Source: Vibrio qingdaonensis (lineage in GTDB: Bacteria > Pseudomonadota > Gammaproteobacteria > Enterobacterales > Vibrionaceae). From it: a DNA stretch of 64,000 nt. A program made the translations under genes and the position numbers. The notes under the pieces are model-generated. The model was not told where the DNA came from and made no database searches. It was given only the letters and a program-made list of their open reading frames with translations. The stretch lies in NCBI RefSeq assembly GCF_026191675.1, contig NZ_JAKRRY010000001.1, positions 310,001 through 374,000 on the forward strand. The letters run 5' to 3'. Positions 56,145 through 64,000 of the stretch are shown piece after piece. Position 1 is the stretch's first letter, and the number at the start of each line of letters is the position of its first letter.

Positions 56145-57932
56145 ATGGATAAAAAGAAACAACGGAGCTTGAATAACTGGCTCAAAACGCAAAGTCGCTT
56201 GGCAAAGCGCTGGCTACTGATCGCAGTAGGCCTTGGCGTGTTGTCCAGCTTGTTCTTGCTCGCGCAAGCTGCCTTGATCGCGACCATACTCCACCAGCTC
56301 ATTATTGAACATACCGACAAGTATGAACTTATCCCTTATTTTATCGGACTTGTTGCCTCGGTTGCAGGGCGCGCCGGTTGTGCGTGGGGAAGAGAAATTG
56401 CAGGATTTAAATGTGGCGAAAAAATCCGCTGCTACATTCGAGAGCTTATTCTCAATAAACTCCATGAACTTGGCCCAAGCTATATTAAAGGTAAACCTGC
56501 AGGTACGTGGGCAACGCTAGTGCTGGAGCAAGTCGAAGATATGCACGACTTCTTCGCCAAGTATTTACCGCAAATGTCACTGGCAGTCTTAGTTCCGTTT
56601 GTTATCTTGATTGTCGTTTTCCCAATTAACTGGGCTGCGGGTCTCATTTTCCTGATTACCGCTCCCCTTGTGCCACTATTCATGGCATTGGTTGGAATGA
56701 AAGCAGCAGACGCTAACAGAAAAAACTTCAAAGCCTTGCAGCGCTTGTCTGGTCACTTTTATGACCGCTTGCAGTCTATGACAACTATACGCCTATTTAA
56801 CCGCACTGCAGCAGAGAAGGATGTACTTGAAGGTGCCTCTGAAGTGTTTAGAAAGAGAACAATGGATGTACTTCGCTTAGCGTTTCTTTCTTCCGCGGTC
56901 CTTGAATTTTTCACTTCCATCTCGATAGCCATGACCGCGGTCTACTTCGGATTTAGCTTAATCGGTGAAGTCAATTTTGGCCACTACGGCGTTGGCGTTA
57001 CCTTATTTGCGGGTTTGTTCATTTTGATCCTTGCCCCTGAGTTTTACCAACCTTTAAGAGATCTTGGTACGTTTTATCATGCTAAAGCTCAAGCGGTTGG
57101 CGCGGCAGAAAGTATTGTTGAGTTTCTAGATACTAAAGTGGACAATTTGCCACAGGGTCAAAACACACTTAACACTCACTCTCATATTGAGCTCTCCGCT
57201 GAGAATCTTGAGATATTTAGTCCAGAAGGTAAGCGACTCGTTGGACCTATCAGCTTTCATATTCAAGATGGCCAAAGCATTGCGCTCGTCGGTCCGAGTG
57301 GCGCGGGTAAAACAAGCTTAGTGAACACGATTTTAGGCTTTATGCCTTACTCGGGGTCCCTGAAAATTAATGGACAAGAACTGCGTGATCTTGCTTGCGA
57401 TGATTGGCGTGAGAACGTCAGTTGGGTTGGGCAAAACCCACTACTTTTACACGGCACCATCCGTGAAAATATTACACTGGGCAAAGAAAATGTCAGCGAT
57501 AGCACCGTGCTAAGCGCCCTATCCTCCTCATTTTCAGATGAATTTGTGGATCAGCATGGCCTTGATTACCACGTTACCGATCGCTCTAGTAGCTTATCGG
57601 TCGGGCAAGCTCAACGCTTAGCACTGGCGCGCGCGATGATTCAAGATGGGCAATTTTGGCTTCTTGATGAACCCACCGCCAGCTTAGATGCCAAAAGTGA
57701 ACGCTTAGTGACAGAAGGCATCAGACACACCACTCAAGGGAAAACCACGTTAACGGTGACTCACCAGCTATCCCAGCTTAAAAGCGTCGATAGTATATGG
57801 GTCATGAATCACGGTAAGTTGGAACAATCTGGTCACTTTGAGGCATTAGCACAAACTGATGGGTTATTTAAATCCATGCTGTCGGCACACAATACGATGG
57901 TCGATAACAATAAGGGGAATTTAGATGCGTGA
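56145..57932 (+). CDS. cydD: CydD subunit of the heterodimeric ABC exporter CydDC
   Basis: A 595-residue ABC half-transporter (E. coli CydD 588). The transmembrane half is followed by an ATPase with Walker A GPSGAGKTS near residue 383, signature SLSVGQAQRLALARA and Walker B LLDEPTASLD. With CydC it exports glutathione and cysteine and is needed for assembly of cytochrome bd. The signature has SVGQ rather than SGGQ. It overlaps cydC by eight bases. Confidence 0.95.
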   Translation: MDKKKQRSLNNWLKTQSRLAKRWLLIAVGLGVLSSLFLLAQAALIATILHQLIIEHTDKYELIPYFIGLVASVAGRAGCAWGREIAGFKCGEKIRCYIRELILNKLHELGPSYIKGKPAGTWATLVLEQVEDMHDFFAKYLPQMSLAVLVPFVILIVVFPINWAAGLIFLITAPLVPLFMALVGMKAADANRKNFKALQRLSGHFYDRLQSMTTIRLFNRTAAEKDVLEGASEVFRKRTMDVLRLAFLSSAVLEFFTSISIAMTAVYFGFSLIGEVNFGHYGVGVTLFAGLFILILAPEFYQPLRDLGTFYHAKAQAVGAAESIVEFLDTKVDNLPQGQNTLNTHSHIELSAENLEIFSPEGKRLVGPISFHIQDGQSIALVGPSGAGKTSLVNTILGFMPYSGSLKINGQELRDLACDDWRENVSWVGQNPLLLHGTIRENITLGKENVSDSTVLSALSSSFSDEFVDQHGLDYHVTDRSSSLSVGQAQRLALARAMIQDGQFWLLDEPTASLDAKSERLVTEGIRHTTQGKTTLTVTHQLSQLKSVDSIWVMNHGKLEQSGHFEALAQTDGLFKSMLSAHNTMVDNNKGNLDA

Positions 57933-59646
57933 GTTACTCCCTTATCTTAAATTATATAAGAAACATTGGTTTGGTCTGTCTCTGGGGATGGTGCTCGCCT
58001 TTGCAACACTTTTTGCCTCAATCGGATTATTGACGCTGTCAGGTTGGTTTATCTCAGCCTCAGCCGTCGCCGGACTGACTATCGCGAGAGAAACGTTCAA
58101 CTACATGCTGCCTGGCGCAGGCGTTCGTGGTGCGGCAATGGGTCGAACTGCTGGGCGATGGGGTGAACGTGTCGTTAGCCACAACGCAACATTTAAACTC
58201 CTGACCGATCTACGAGTATTCTTCTTTAGTAAACTTGCGCCGCTGATCCCAAGTAAAGCGATTAATATCCGTGACGCAGACATGCTTAACCGTTTAGTCG
58301 CCGATGTCGACGCGATGGATCATGTTTACTTGCGTTTAATCAGCCCTATTGTTGTTGGGTTTTTGGGTATTATTGGTCTTACCGCGGTACTGTGCTGGTT
58401 TGATACCACGCTCGCCCTAACGTTGGGTGGCATTTTACTCGTTCTATTGATTATTTGGCCGATATTATTTTACTCCCTCGGAAAAAATAATGGTCATGAG
58501 TTAACGTTAAATAAAGCTGACCTTAGAATTAAGACGTTAGATTGGTTACAAGGTTACAGTGAATTAACATTATTTGGCGCCGAGTCTCGCTACCGTGAAG
58601 CCATTCTAGATGCGCAACAGCGCTTATTGAGCAACCAGTTTATCCATGCCAAGATCTCAGGTCTTGCACAGGGCTTGTTGATTCTGGCCAATGGTTGGTT
58701 ACTCATCCTCATTTTGTGGTTATCCGCTGATGGTGTCGCTGGCAATCAACCCGATCCACTCATTGCTCTGATGGTGTTCGCTACAATGGCCAGTTTTGAG
58801 CTACTGATGCCTATCGCGGGCGCATTCCAGTTCCTTGGACAAACACTGACTTCAGCTAAGCGCCTGAACGACATTATCCTTGCTGAGCCAGAAGTGCAGT
58901 TTCCTACGGAACCTGTCACGCATAACGGTCACTTTTCTATCGACTTTGACAAAGTACAATTTAGCTACCCTGATGCCCATCAAAATGCGTTAGAAAATGT
59001 CTCTGTCTCCGTTGCAGGCGGCGAGAAACTAGCGATTGTTGGGCAAACAGGCTCAGGTAAATCTACGCTATTGCAGCTGATCTCCCGCTATTGGGACGTT
59101 CAATCTGGCAGCGTCAAACTGGCTGGACACAATATTCAAAATTGGAGTGAAGTGCAGTTAAGGCAATCAATGAGCATTGTGAGTCAACGCGTTGATATTC
59201 TTAATGGCTCGCTACGCGATAACTTGACGATGGCGAAACCTGATGCTCAAGATTTAGAATTAGAGACCGCACTAAAGCAGGTGAGTTTAGACTCATTACT
59301 TACTGAGTCGGGTTTAGATACTTGGCTTGGTGACGGCGGGCGTCAGCTTTCGGGAGGCGAGAAAAGACGAATTGGTATCGCTCGCGCACTGCTGCACGAT
59401 GCACCGATTCTGTTACTCGATGAACCAACCGAAGGTTTAGATAAGCAAACAGAACAGCAAATCATGACGCTATTCGACCATCATTTCGCAGGTAAAACTG
59501 TTGTGTTTATTACCCATCGACTGGTTAACCTCGATACATTCGATACCATTTGCTTACTTGAGGATGGTAAAGTCCTAGAGCTTGGGCATCATGACGCATT
59601 ACTGGCTAAGCAAGGTCGCTATTTCGAACTGCATCAAACACTATAA
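57925..59646 (+). CDS. cydC: CydC subunit of the heterodimeric ABC exporter CydDC
   Basis: A 573-residue ABC half-transporter, the same length as E. coli CydC. Transmembrane half with TLSGWFISASAVAGLT, ATPase with Walker A GQTGSGKST near residue 371, signature LSGGEKRRIGIARAL and Walker B LLLDEPTEGLD. Partner of CydD; translation is coupled by the eight-base overlap. A strong terminator follows. Confidence 0.95.
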   Translation: MRELLPYLKLYKKHWFGLSLGMVLAFATLFASIGLLTLSGWFISASAVAGLTIARETFNYMLPGAGVRGAAMGRTAGRWGERVVSHNATFKLLTDLRVFFFSKLAPLIPSKAINIRDADMLNRLVADVDAMDHVYLRLISPIVVGFLGIIGLTAVLCWFDTTLALTLGGILLVLLIIWPILFYSLGKNNGHELTLNKADLRIKTLDWLQGYSELTLFGAESRYREAILDAQQRLLSNQFIHAKISGLAQGLLILANGWLLILILWLSADGVAGNQPDPLIALMVFATMASFELLMPIAGAFQFLGQTLTSAKRLNDIILAEPEVQFPTEPVTHNGHFSIDFDKVQFSYPDAHQNALENVSVSVAGGEKLAIVGQTGSGKSTLLQLISRYWDVQSGSVKLAGHNIQNWSEVQLRQSMSIVSQRVDILNGSLRDNLTMAKPDAQDLELETALKQVSLDSLLTESGLDTWLGDGGRQLSGGEKRRIGIARALLHDAPILLLDEPTEGLDKQTEQQIMTLFDHHFAGKTVVFITHRLVNLDTFDTICLLEDGKVLELGHHDALLAKQGRYFELHQTL

Positions 59647-59652
59647 TAACGT

Positions 59653-59686
59653 AACAAGCCGCTCCTAACGGAGCGGCTTGTTATTC
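59653..59686. terminator. Terminator of cydDC, usable from both strands
   Basis: A perfect 13-bp stem, AACAAGCCGCTCC with its complement around TAAC, followed by TATT on the plus strand and GTTA on the minus strand. Confidence 0.88.
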
Positions 59687-59787
59687 TCTATCTTAGTTAT
59701 CATCCGTCAACATGACTATTATCCGACATCGCCTCTGCTTTACGAACTCTCACTTGAATGATTCGATTATTCTTCACGACGACTACT

Positions 59788-61011
59788 TCAAACTCCCATT
59801 GTTGATAATGAATTCGTTGCCCCACACTCGGCACTCGGCACTCGGCCCATCAACCATATTAGGAACCCATTTAATGTTTGAAACTTTTCAGAGGCCTCCC
59901 CCTCCAACTCACCGACACTTAATGTATGTTTGAATTCGTTGATGGGCATTAGAGCATCCATCTGCCAGCTCTCATCTTTTAATTGCTTCACCCACACTTG
60001 CTGTGGTGCCATCCCCAACTGACCAGCAATGGATTTAAGGACATCATAATGCGTCACTAGCCCCTGTACATCTCCATATTCATCCACCAAAAACGTCATT
60101 TCTGAACTGGTCTTTTGCATGTAAGTCAGCAACGAAAGCCCCTTCATTGATTCGGGCACAAAACGAGGTTTGCGTAACAACCTCGCTAGCTTGGCGATCG
60201 AAAGCTCATTGTATTCATCAAGCAATACTTTCGATGATATCGTCCCTATCATATTGTCTAAACCACCTCGACATACTGGCCATACCGAGTGTTGGGTCTG
60301 GCGAAGGTTCTTTAAAATGTCATCGATCGACTGTTCAATATCCAAATAGTGGATATCACTTCGCGGGGTCATTAATGATGTGGCCACTCTATCATTAAGA
60401 TAAAGCAAGTTATCAATCATCACTTGCTCTTGATGTTCAATCACCCCTTTTTCAGTACCTTCTCGCACCAAGGCAACAATATCTTCTTCAGTGACATTGT
60501 CGTTCTGATTGTCCTGTTGTCGCAGCATTCGAAGTAAAGCGTCGGTTGAAATTGACAACAAGCCCACGAAGGGCTTGGTGAGTTGGGCAAGCCAATGTAT
60601 GGGGTAAGCCACGAGAACAGCGATGCGCTCAGCATTATTTTGCGCGAATCGCTTAGGTACAAGCTCTCCAACCACGATGGCAAAATAGGTAATCACTATC
60701 ACCACAATTACGGTGGCAAAAACCGACGCTAGATCATGCTCTACGCCACGCTCTATAAGCCAAAGCTTGAACGGTACCGATAATATCGCCTCGCCAAAAA
60801 CTCCGCTCAAAATACCAATAGCGGTAATGCCTATCTGAATAGTAGACAGGAATAATGTCGGGGTTTCCTTGAGTCGCAGCGCGAGCTGAGCCGATGCCTG
60901 CCGTTGAGCCATTTTTTTCAATCGACCGCTTTTCGCAGTAACAAGCGCAATCTCCGACATAGCAAAGAGACCGTTAAGAGCAATAAGACTTACTAGAAAA
61001 ATGATGTCCAT
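59788..61011 (-). CDS. CNNM/CorC-HlyC-type membrane protein with frameshifted C-terminus
   Basis: A 407-residue UPF0053 (CNNM) protein: N-terminal DUF21 membrane domain (ALNGLFAMSEIALVTAKSG), CBS pair (LMTPRSDIHYLDIEQSIDDIL and MTFLVDEYGDVQGLVT), then the start of the CorC_HlyC domain (TLNGFLIWLMGRVPS). The last 17 residues are out of frame. A 7-bp unit occurs three times at the break; with two copies the frame would continue as VGQRIHYQQWEFEVVVV to a stop at 59700, about 434 residues. Such proteins are linked to magnesium or cobalt transport and membrane stability. Truncation removes most of the C-terminal domain. Confidence 0.88.
   Translation of the reverse strand: MDIIFLVSLIALNGLFAMSEIALVTAKSGRLKKMAQRQASAQLALRLKETPTLFLSTIQIGITAIGILSGVFGEAILSVPFKLWLIERGVEHDLASVFATVIVVIVITYFAIVVGELVPKRFAQNNAERIAVLVAYPIHWLAQLTKPFVGLLSISTDALLRMLRQQDNQNDNVTEEDIVALVREGTEKGVIEHQEQVMIDNLLYLNDRVATSLMTPRSDIHYLDIEQSIDDILKNLRQTQHSVWPVCRGGLDNMIGTISSKVLLDEYNELSIAKLARLLRKPRFVPESMKGLSLLTYMQKTSSEMTFLVDEYGDVQGLVTHYDVLKSIAGQLGMAPQQVWVKQLKDESWQMDALMPINEFKHTLSVGELEGEASEKFQTLNGFLIWLMGRVPSAECGATNSLSTMGV
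59826..59846. repeat. Three tandem copies of a 7-bp unit inside the CNNM gene
   Basis: ACTCGGC is repeated three times without error (GCCGAGT on the coding strand). Loss of one copy restores the conserved C-terminal frame. This is the pattern of slippage-prone repeats. Confidence 0.92.
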
Positions 61012-61210
61012 ACGCTATCTCCGAGATAAACACACTACGATCATAGCCGACTTCTACCTATCTAAAACGTGAAGATGAGCATAGAAAGTGCCCTGGCTGA
61101 ACACAAAATTTTTATGGTGACCATCATTGAAAGCGAGGCGACTTTCGTGACGTTTTTTTGAAACATTGTTTATGGAAATAGGACGGTCTGGAGAAGATAC
61201 GTGTGCAATA

Positions 61211-61278
61211 GCTCTTATGATAAATAGGCTCTTATGGTAAATAGAATCGAATGGTAATTAGAATCGAATAGTAAGTAA
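61211..61278. repeat. Four degenerate 17-bp tandem repeats
   Basis: Units GCTCTTATGATAAATAG, GCTCTTATGGTAAATAG, AATCGAATGGTAATTAG and AATCGAATAGTAAGTAA lie end to end. The first two differ by one base, as do parts of the last two. Confidence 0.85.
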
Positions 61279-61336
61279 AAGGTCGCTATCAAGCCTCATC
61301 TTAAAATATCCACACACATACCCGTATGCCATAGAC

Positions 61337-61361
61337 AAAAAAGCCGCACTCGCGTGCGGCT
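61337..61361 (-). terminator. Terminator of serC
   Basis: AGCCGCAC pairs with GTGCGGCT around TCGC, followed by six T on the minus strand. Confidence 0.92.
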
Positions 61362-61390
61362 CTATCTCAATCTTTAACGTTGTTTTGTTT

Positions 61391-62485
61391 TTATGCGTAT
61401 TGCGCTTCAAACTCTTTCATTAACGCAACAAGTGCTTGCACACCGTCTATTGGCATCGCATTGTAAATAGAGGCTCTCATTCCACCTGCCGCACGGTGCC
61501 CTTTCAAGGCGCGTAAACCACGCTCCTCAGCTAATGCCAAAAACGTGTCATCCAGCTCTGGTTTCGCCAGCTGGAATGGTACATTCATCAATGAACGGTT
61601 CATGACATGCACATCATTCCTATAGAAATCAGAAGCGTCGATAAAGTCATAAAGAATGGCTGCTTTTTCTTTGTTGTGAACTTCAATTTCAGCAACCCCA
61701 CCCTGCGCTTTCAGCCACTTAAATACAAGCCCGGACAAGTACCACGCGAATGTTGGTGGGGTGTTATACATGGAATCTTTCTCCGCCAGCACTTTATAGT
61801 TCAAAAACGATGGCAGTACATGACTAGCAAGATCTAATAAATCATCACGAACAATCACAATACAAATACCGGCCGGACCAATATTTTTTTGCGCGCCAGC
61901 ATAAATTACACCGTACTGAGAAACATCAATTTCGCGCGATAGAATCGTTGATGACATGTCGGCAACAATAGGTAAATCGGTTTGAGGAAGCTCGTTAATT
62001 TCAATACCATCAATCGTTTCATTCGGGCAGAAATGAACATAGGCAGAGTCTGCATCGATGTGCCACTCACTTGCAGGTGTGACCGCCACCTTACCATCAA
62101 TCGTCGTCTTAGCCCGATATACGTTAGGCGTGCAGTATTTTTTCGCTTCTTCAACGGCACTCTCTGCCCAGTAACCAGCATCAATGTAGGTTGCGCTTGT
62201 CTTGTTCCCTAACAAGTTCAGAGGAACAGCTGAAAACTGTGCTCGCGCCCCACCGTGACAGAATAGGACTTTATAGTTATCAGGAATCGCCATCAAATCG
62301 CGAAGATCCTGCTCAGCTTCATCGGCAACCTGAATAAAAGGTTTCCCTCGGTGGCTGACCTCCATGACCGATGTGCCTAGATTGTTCCAATCAATAAACT
62401 CTGCTTGAGCTTTTTCCATTACTGCTTTTGGCAATGCCGCAGGGCCAGCACTAAAATTGAAGACATTCTCTTGAATCGGTTCCAT
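61391..62485 (-). CDS. serC: Phosphoserine aminotransferase
   Basis: A 364-residue class V aminotransferase (E. coli SerC 362) that makes phosphoserine from 3-phosphohydroxypyruvate and also serves pyridoxine synthesis. N-terminal [13 protein letters not shown] lysine in [12 protein letters not shown], and the C-terminal [19 protein letters not shown] are typical. AGGAGTAG precedes the ATG. It has its own terminator; aroA does not follow here. Confidence 0.97.
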   Translation of the reverse strand: MEPIQENVFNFSAGPAALPKAVMEKAQAEFIDWNNLGTSVMEVSHRGKPFIQVADEAEQDLRDLMAIPDNYKVLFCHGGARAQFSAVPLNLLGNKTSATYIDAGYWAESAVEEAKKYCTPNVYRAKTTIDGKVAVTPASEWHIDADSAYVHFCPNETIDGIEINELPQTDLPIVADMSSTILSREIDVSQYGVIYAGAQKNIGPAGICIVIVRDDLLDLASHVLPSFLNYKVLAEKDSMYNTPPTFAWYLSGLVFKWLKAQGGVAEIEVHNKEKAAILYDFIDASDFYRNDVHVMNRSLMNVPFQLAKPELDDTFLALAEERGLRALKGHRAAGGMRASIYNAMPIDGVQALVALMKEFEAQYA

Positions 62486-62554
62486 GAACTTACTACTCCT
62501 AACTACTCTTTAATCGGTTTAAGATTCAGTAATATCATGTTTTTATATAGATAA

Positions 62555-62594
62555 GAAGCAAGAAAAGAGGTCCTAAGACCTCTTTTCTTGCTTC
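62555..62594 (-). terminator. Perfect 18-bp stem terminator of the DUF945 gene
   Basis: GAAGCAAGAAAAGAGGTC (62555-62572) pairs fully with 62577-62594 around CTAA. The arm is T-rich on the minus strand. Confidence 0.85.
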
Positions 62595-62621
62595 AACACA
62601 ATGAGTATTCACTCAATGCGA

Positions 62622-63902
62622 TTATTGAGCACCAGGCTGTCCCATCATCAACGGTAGAAACAGGGCTAGCAGCGGTATTTTTTGTCCATTTCCAAACATC
62701 AACTGACCGTTTTCAATGTCAGCCTTCAACTGATAGCCGGACTCTTGTTGCTCAATCATCTCCATAACCACGAGTTCATCTACGCCTTGAGACAACATAG
62801 GGTGAGAAGCAATCATTGCATTTGACATATATGCATCCATATTGCCAGTCAGCGCTGGCATGATTAGGCTCGGATCCTTAGATACATTCGTTGTTCCCTC
62901 AGGGATTTCAACCAGCCACTTAGACTTAAACTCACCATCTTGAAGCGTAAAATGCATATCATTCATCGCAACTTTAAAGCCTCGTGCAAACAGCGTCTCT
63001 ATGAGCGGTGCCAGCGTATTAATATCAGCGTGTTGCAAAGAAGGATTCGACTGATAAATCCCAACCAAGCCCTCAAATGCGGTGCGGTCTAAAGACTCAA
63101 GTGAGAAATCCACTTTTAAGTCACTAAGCTCCCCGCCTTCAGGGTATGTCAACGCTTTCAAGTCAAACAAATGCTGAGTATCAATTCTATCTAACTCGGT
63201 GTCCAGCGTAGACTTAAAGGTATAAGACGCCGTATCAATATCAAAAATGCTGGTGTGTTGCTGATTTACGATACGAAAGTTTTTCATCGACGCTTGCTGT
63301 TCACCTAGCCAAAAACCTTGCTCTTTTTTGCCATCACCGCTAATGCTTAAGTCAGAAACCAGTAGTTGCTCACCATTTTCAAAATCTAACTGGATAGAAG
63401 GGATTGTCGCATCTATCGACACTTGGCCAAGCACGGTCACTGTCCCACTCGCCGACGCGGGAGAAATAGAGAAGTCGACGTTTTGACTTTCATTACCTTG
63501 ATAACTCCAACTACCAAGAGTGAAGTCATAATCTGTATTTCCATTCAGTTGGGTGACGGTGTTGAGCAACAGTGGGAAGTCTGGATAATTCACCATTACC
63601 GATTCAGCGCTAAGGCTGAACAAACCATGCTGGATATCACTCGCGACCACAAAGTCTGTCGGTAACCCATCTAATTCCAACTGTTCTTTCAAAACAGGAT
63701 CATTCACTCGATAGCGAGTTTCCACCTGAGAAGATAAATAGCCTCGATCATAGCGAACCACTTCAGCGCTGACGGTATCGCTATCTAGATGTTCAATGCC
63801 ATCTTCGATAACTTTCTGGCCAATATGACCGACGGCAAAAGGCCAACATAAAACGAGTGCGACAGCGCCACCGATAGCCGCCATTTTCTTTAATTGATGC
63901 AT
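62622..63902 (-). CDS. DUF945 (YdgA-like) envelope protein
   Basis: A 426-residue DUF945 protein like E. coli YdgA. It begins with a membrane or signal segment (MAAIGGAVALVLCWPFAVGHIGQKVIEDG), then long beta-rich sequence typical of the family (VVRYDRGYLSSQVETRYRV), and ends FGNGQKIPLLALFLP. It is probably periplasmic and anchored by its N-terminus. The function is unknown; recent work on related AsmA/YdgA-type proteins points to envelope maintenance, but this is not shown here. No clear ribosome site; the ATG at 63884 is an alternative start. Confidence 0.85.
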   Translation of the reverse strand: MHQLKKMAAIGGAVALVLCWPFAVGHIGQKVIEDGIEHLDSDTVSAEVVRYDRGYLSSQVETRYRVNDPVLKEQLELDGLPTDFVVASDIQHGLFSLSAESVMVNYPDFPLLLNTVTQLNGNTDYDFTLGSWSYQGNESQNVDFSISPASASGTVTVLGQVSIDATIPSIQLDFENGEQLLVSDLSISGDGKKEQGFWLGEQQASMKNFRIVNQQHTSIFDIDTASYTFKSTLDTELDRIDTQHLFDLKALTYPEGGELSDLKVDFSLESLDRTAFEGLVGIYQSNPSLQHADINTLAPLIETLFARGFKVAMNDMHFTLQDGEFKSKWLVEIPEGTTNVSKDPSLIMPALTGNMDAYMSNAMIASHPMLSQGVDELVVMEMIEQQESGYQLKADIENGQLMFGNGQKIPLLALFLPLMMGQPGAQ

Positions 63903-64000
63903 AGAGGTATGGACATTTTATTGATGTGTATTTCATTCAGTCTAACCTAACTTGAAAGGATCTCCAATCTCATACCTACTTCTCATAACCCTATGCTTTT

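Larger units (their letters stand above)
61012..61390. other. Gap between serC and the CNNM gene with short tandem repeats
   Basis: 379 bases holding the CNNM upstream region, the 17-bp repeats at 61211-61278 and the serC terminator. No gene seen. Confidence 0.6.

Noticed and set aside
59788..61011. Calling this gene a haemolysin
   Set aside because: The old name comes from the CorC_HlyC domain; the DUF21 and CBS layout is that of CNNM-type membrane proteins.

Overview
The window looks like a chromosomal segment of a Vibrio or close relative (Vibrionaceae, Gammaproteobacteria). The evidence is a long-form PurC of 368 residues, the run trxB-cydD-cydC, a TnaC-TnaA-TnaB tryptophan catabolism operon, many Vibrio-type DUF proteins (DUF3581, DUF3334, DUF3392, DUF2797, DUF333), and good matches to gammaproteobacterial LexA, PurR, Fur and CRP operators. 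No rRNA, tRNA, insertion sequence, CRISPR array or phage gene was seen.

Layout. (1) 1-7470, minus strand: a Flp/Tad type IVc pilus operon, read flp, tadV (prepilin peptidase), rcpC, rcpA (secretin), a lipoprotein in the rcpB position, tadZ, tadA, tadB and tadC (cut by the window edge). tadZ carries a one-base frame break. A strong hairpin separates flp from the assembly genes, and a LysR regulator is divergent. (2) 9-17 kb: periplasmic gamma-glutamyltransferase, a GH13 alpha-amylase lipoprotein, a long GAPDH, a siderophore-interacting reductase under a Fur box, and a ureohydrolase. (3) 17.7-21.3 kb, minus: tnaC-tnaA-tnaB-ridA. The 24-residue TnaC leader peptide was found by reading the leader. 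(4) 21.5-32.9 kb: mixed housekeeping and lipoprotein genes, YdiJ, a CheX-like DUF3334 protein, a DUF2786 protein and an unusual Sel1-TM-J-domain protein. (5) 33-41 kb: a SulA-like gene directly behind a perfect LexA box, purC behind a PurR box, an HrpB-like helicase, malic enzyme, DUF3392 and SanA. (6) 41.5-51.7 kb: the most accessory-looking block. A type I secretion operon (ABC exporter, HlyD adaptor, RTX repeat protein) has a diguanylate cyclase on one side. On the other side is a divergent two-gene unit, a PotD-like periplasmic binding protein plus a membrane HAMP-GGDEF protein, which recalls the NspS-MbaA polyamine-sensing pair of V. cholerae. (7) 51.8-64 kb: DUF2797, a pair made of a desulfurase-like PLP enzyme lacking the catalytic Cys and a 2OG-Fe dioxygenase, then trxB, cydDC, a CNNM/CorC-like membrane protein whose C-terminus is frameshifted by a third copy of a 7-bp repeat, serC, and a DUF945 (YdgA) protein.

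How the parts connect. Two surface systems (Tad pilus; type I secreted RTX protein) and two diguanylate cyclases point to surface attachment, with the sensor pair placed to report an external small molecule. The tna operon makes indole, pyruvate and ammonia from tryptophan, and RidA plausibly clears the reactive aminoacrylate intermediate. Short 17-19 bp tandem repeats recur in three intergenic gaps, and a 7-bp one lies inside a gene.
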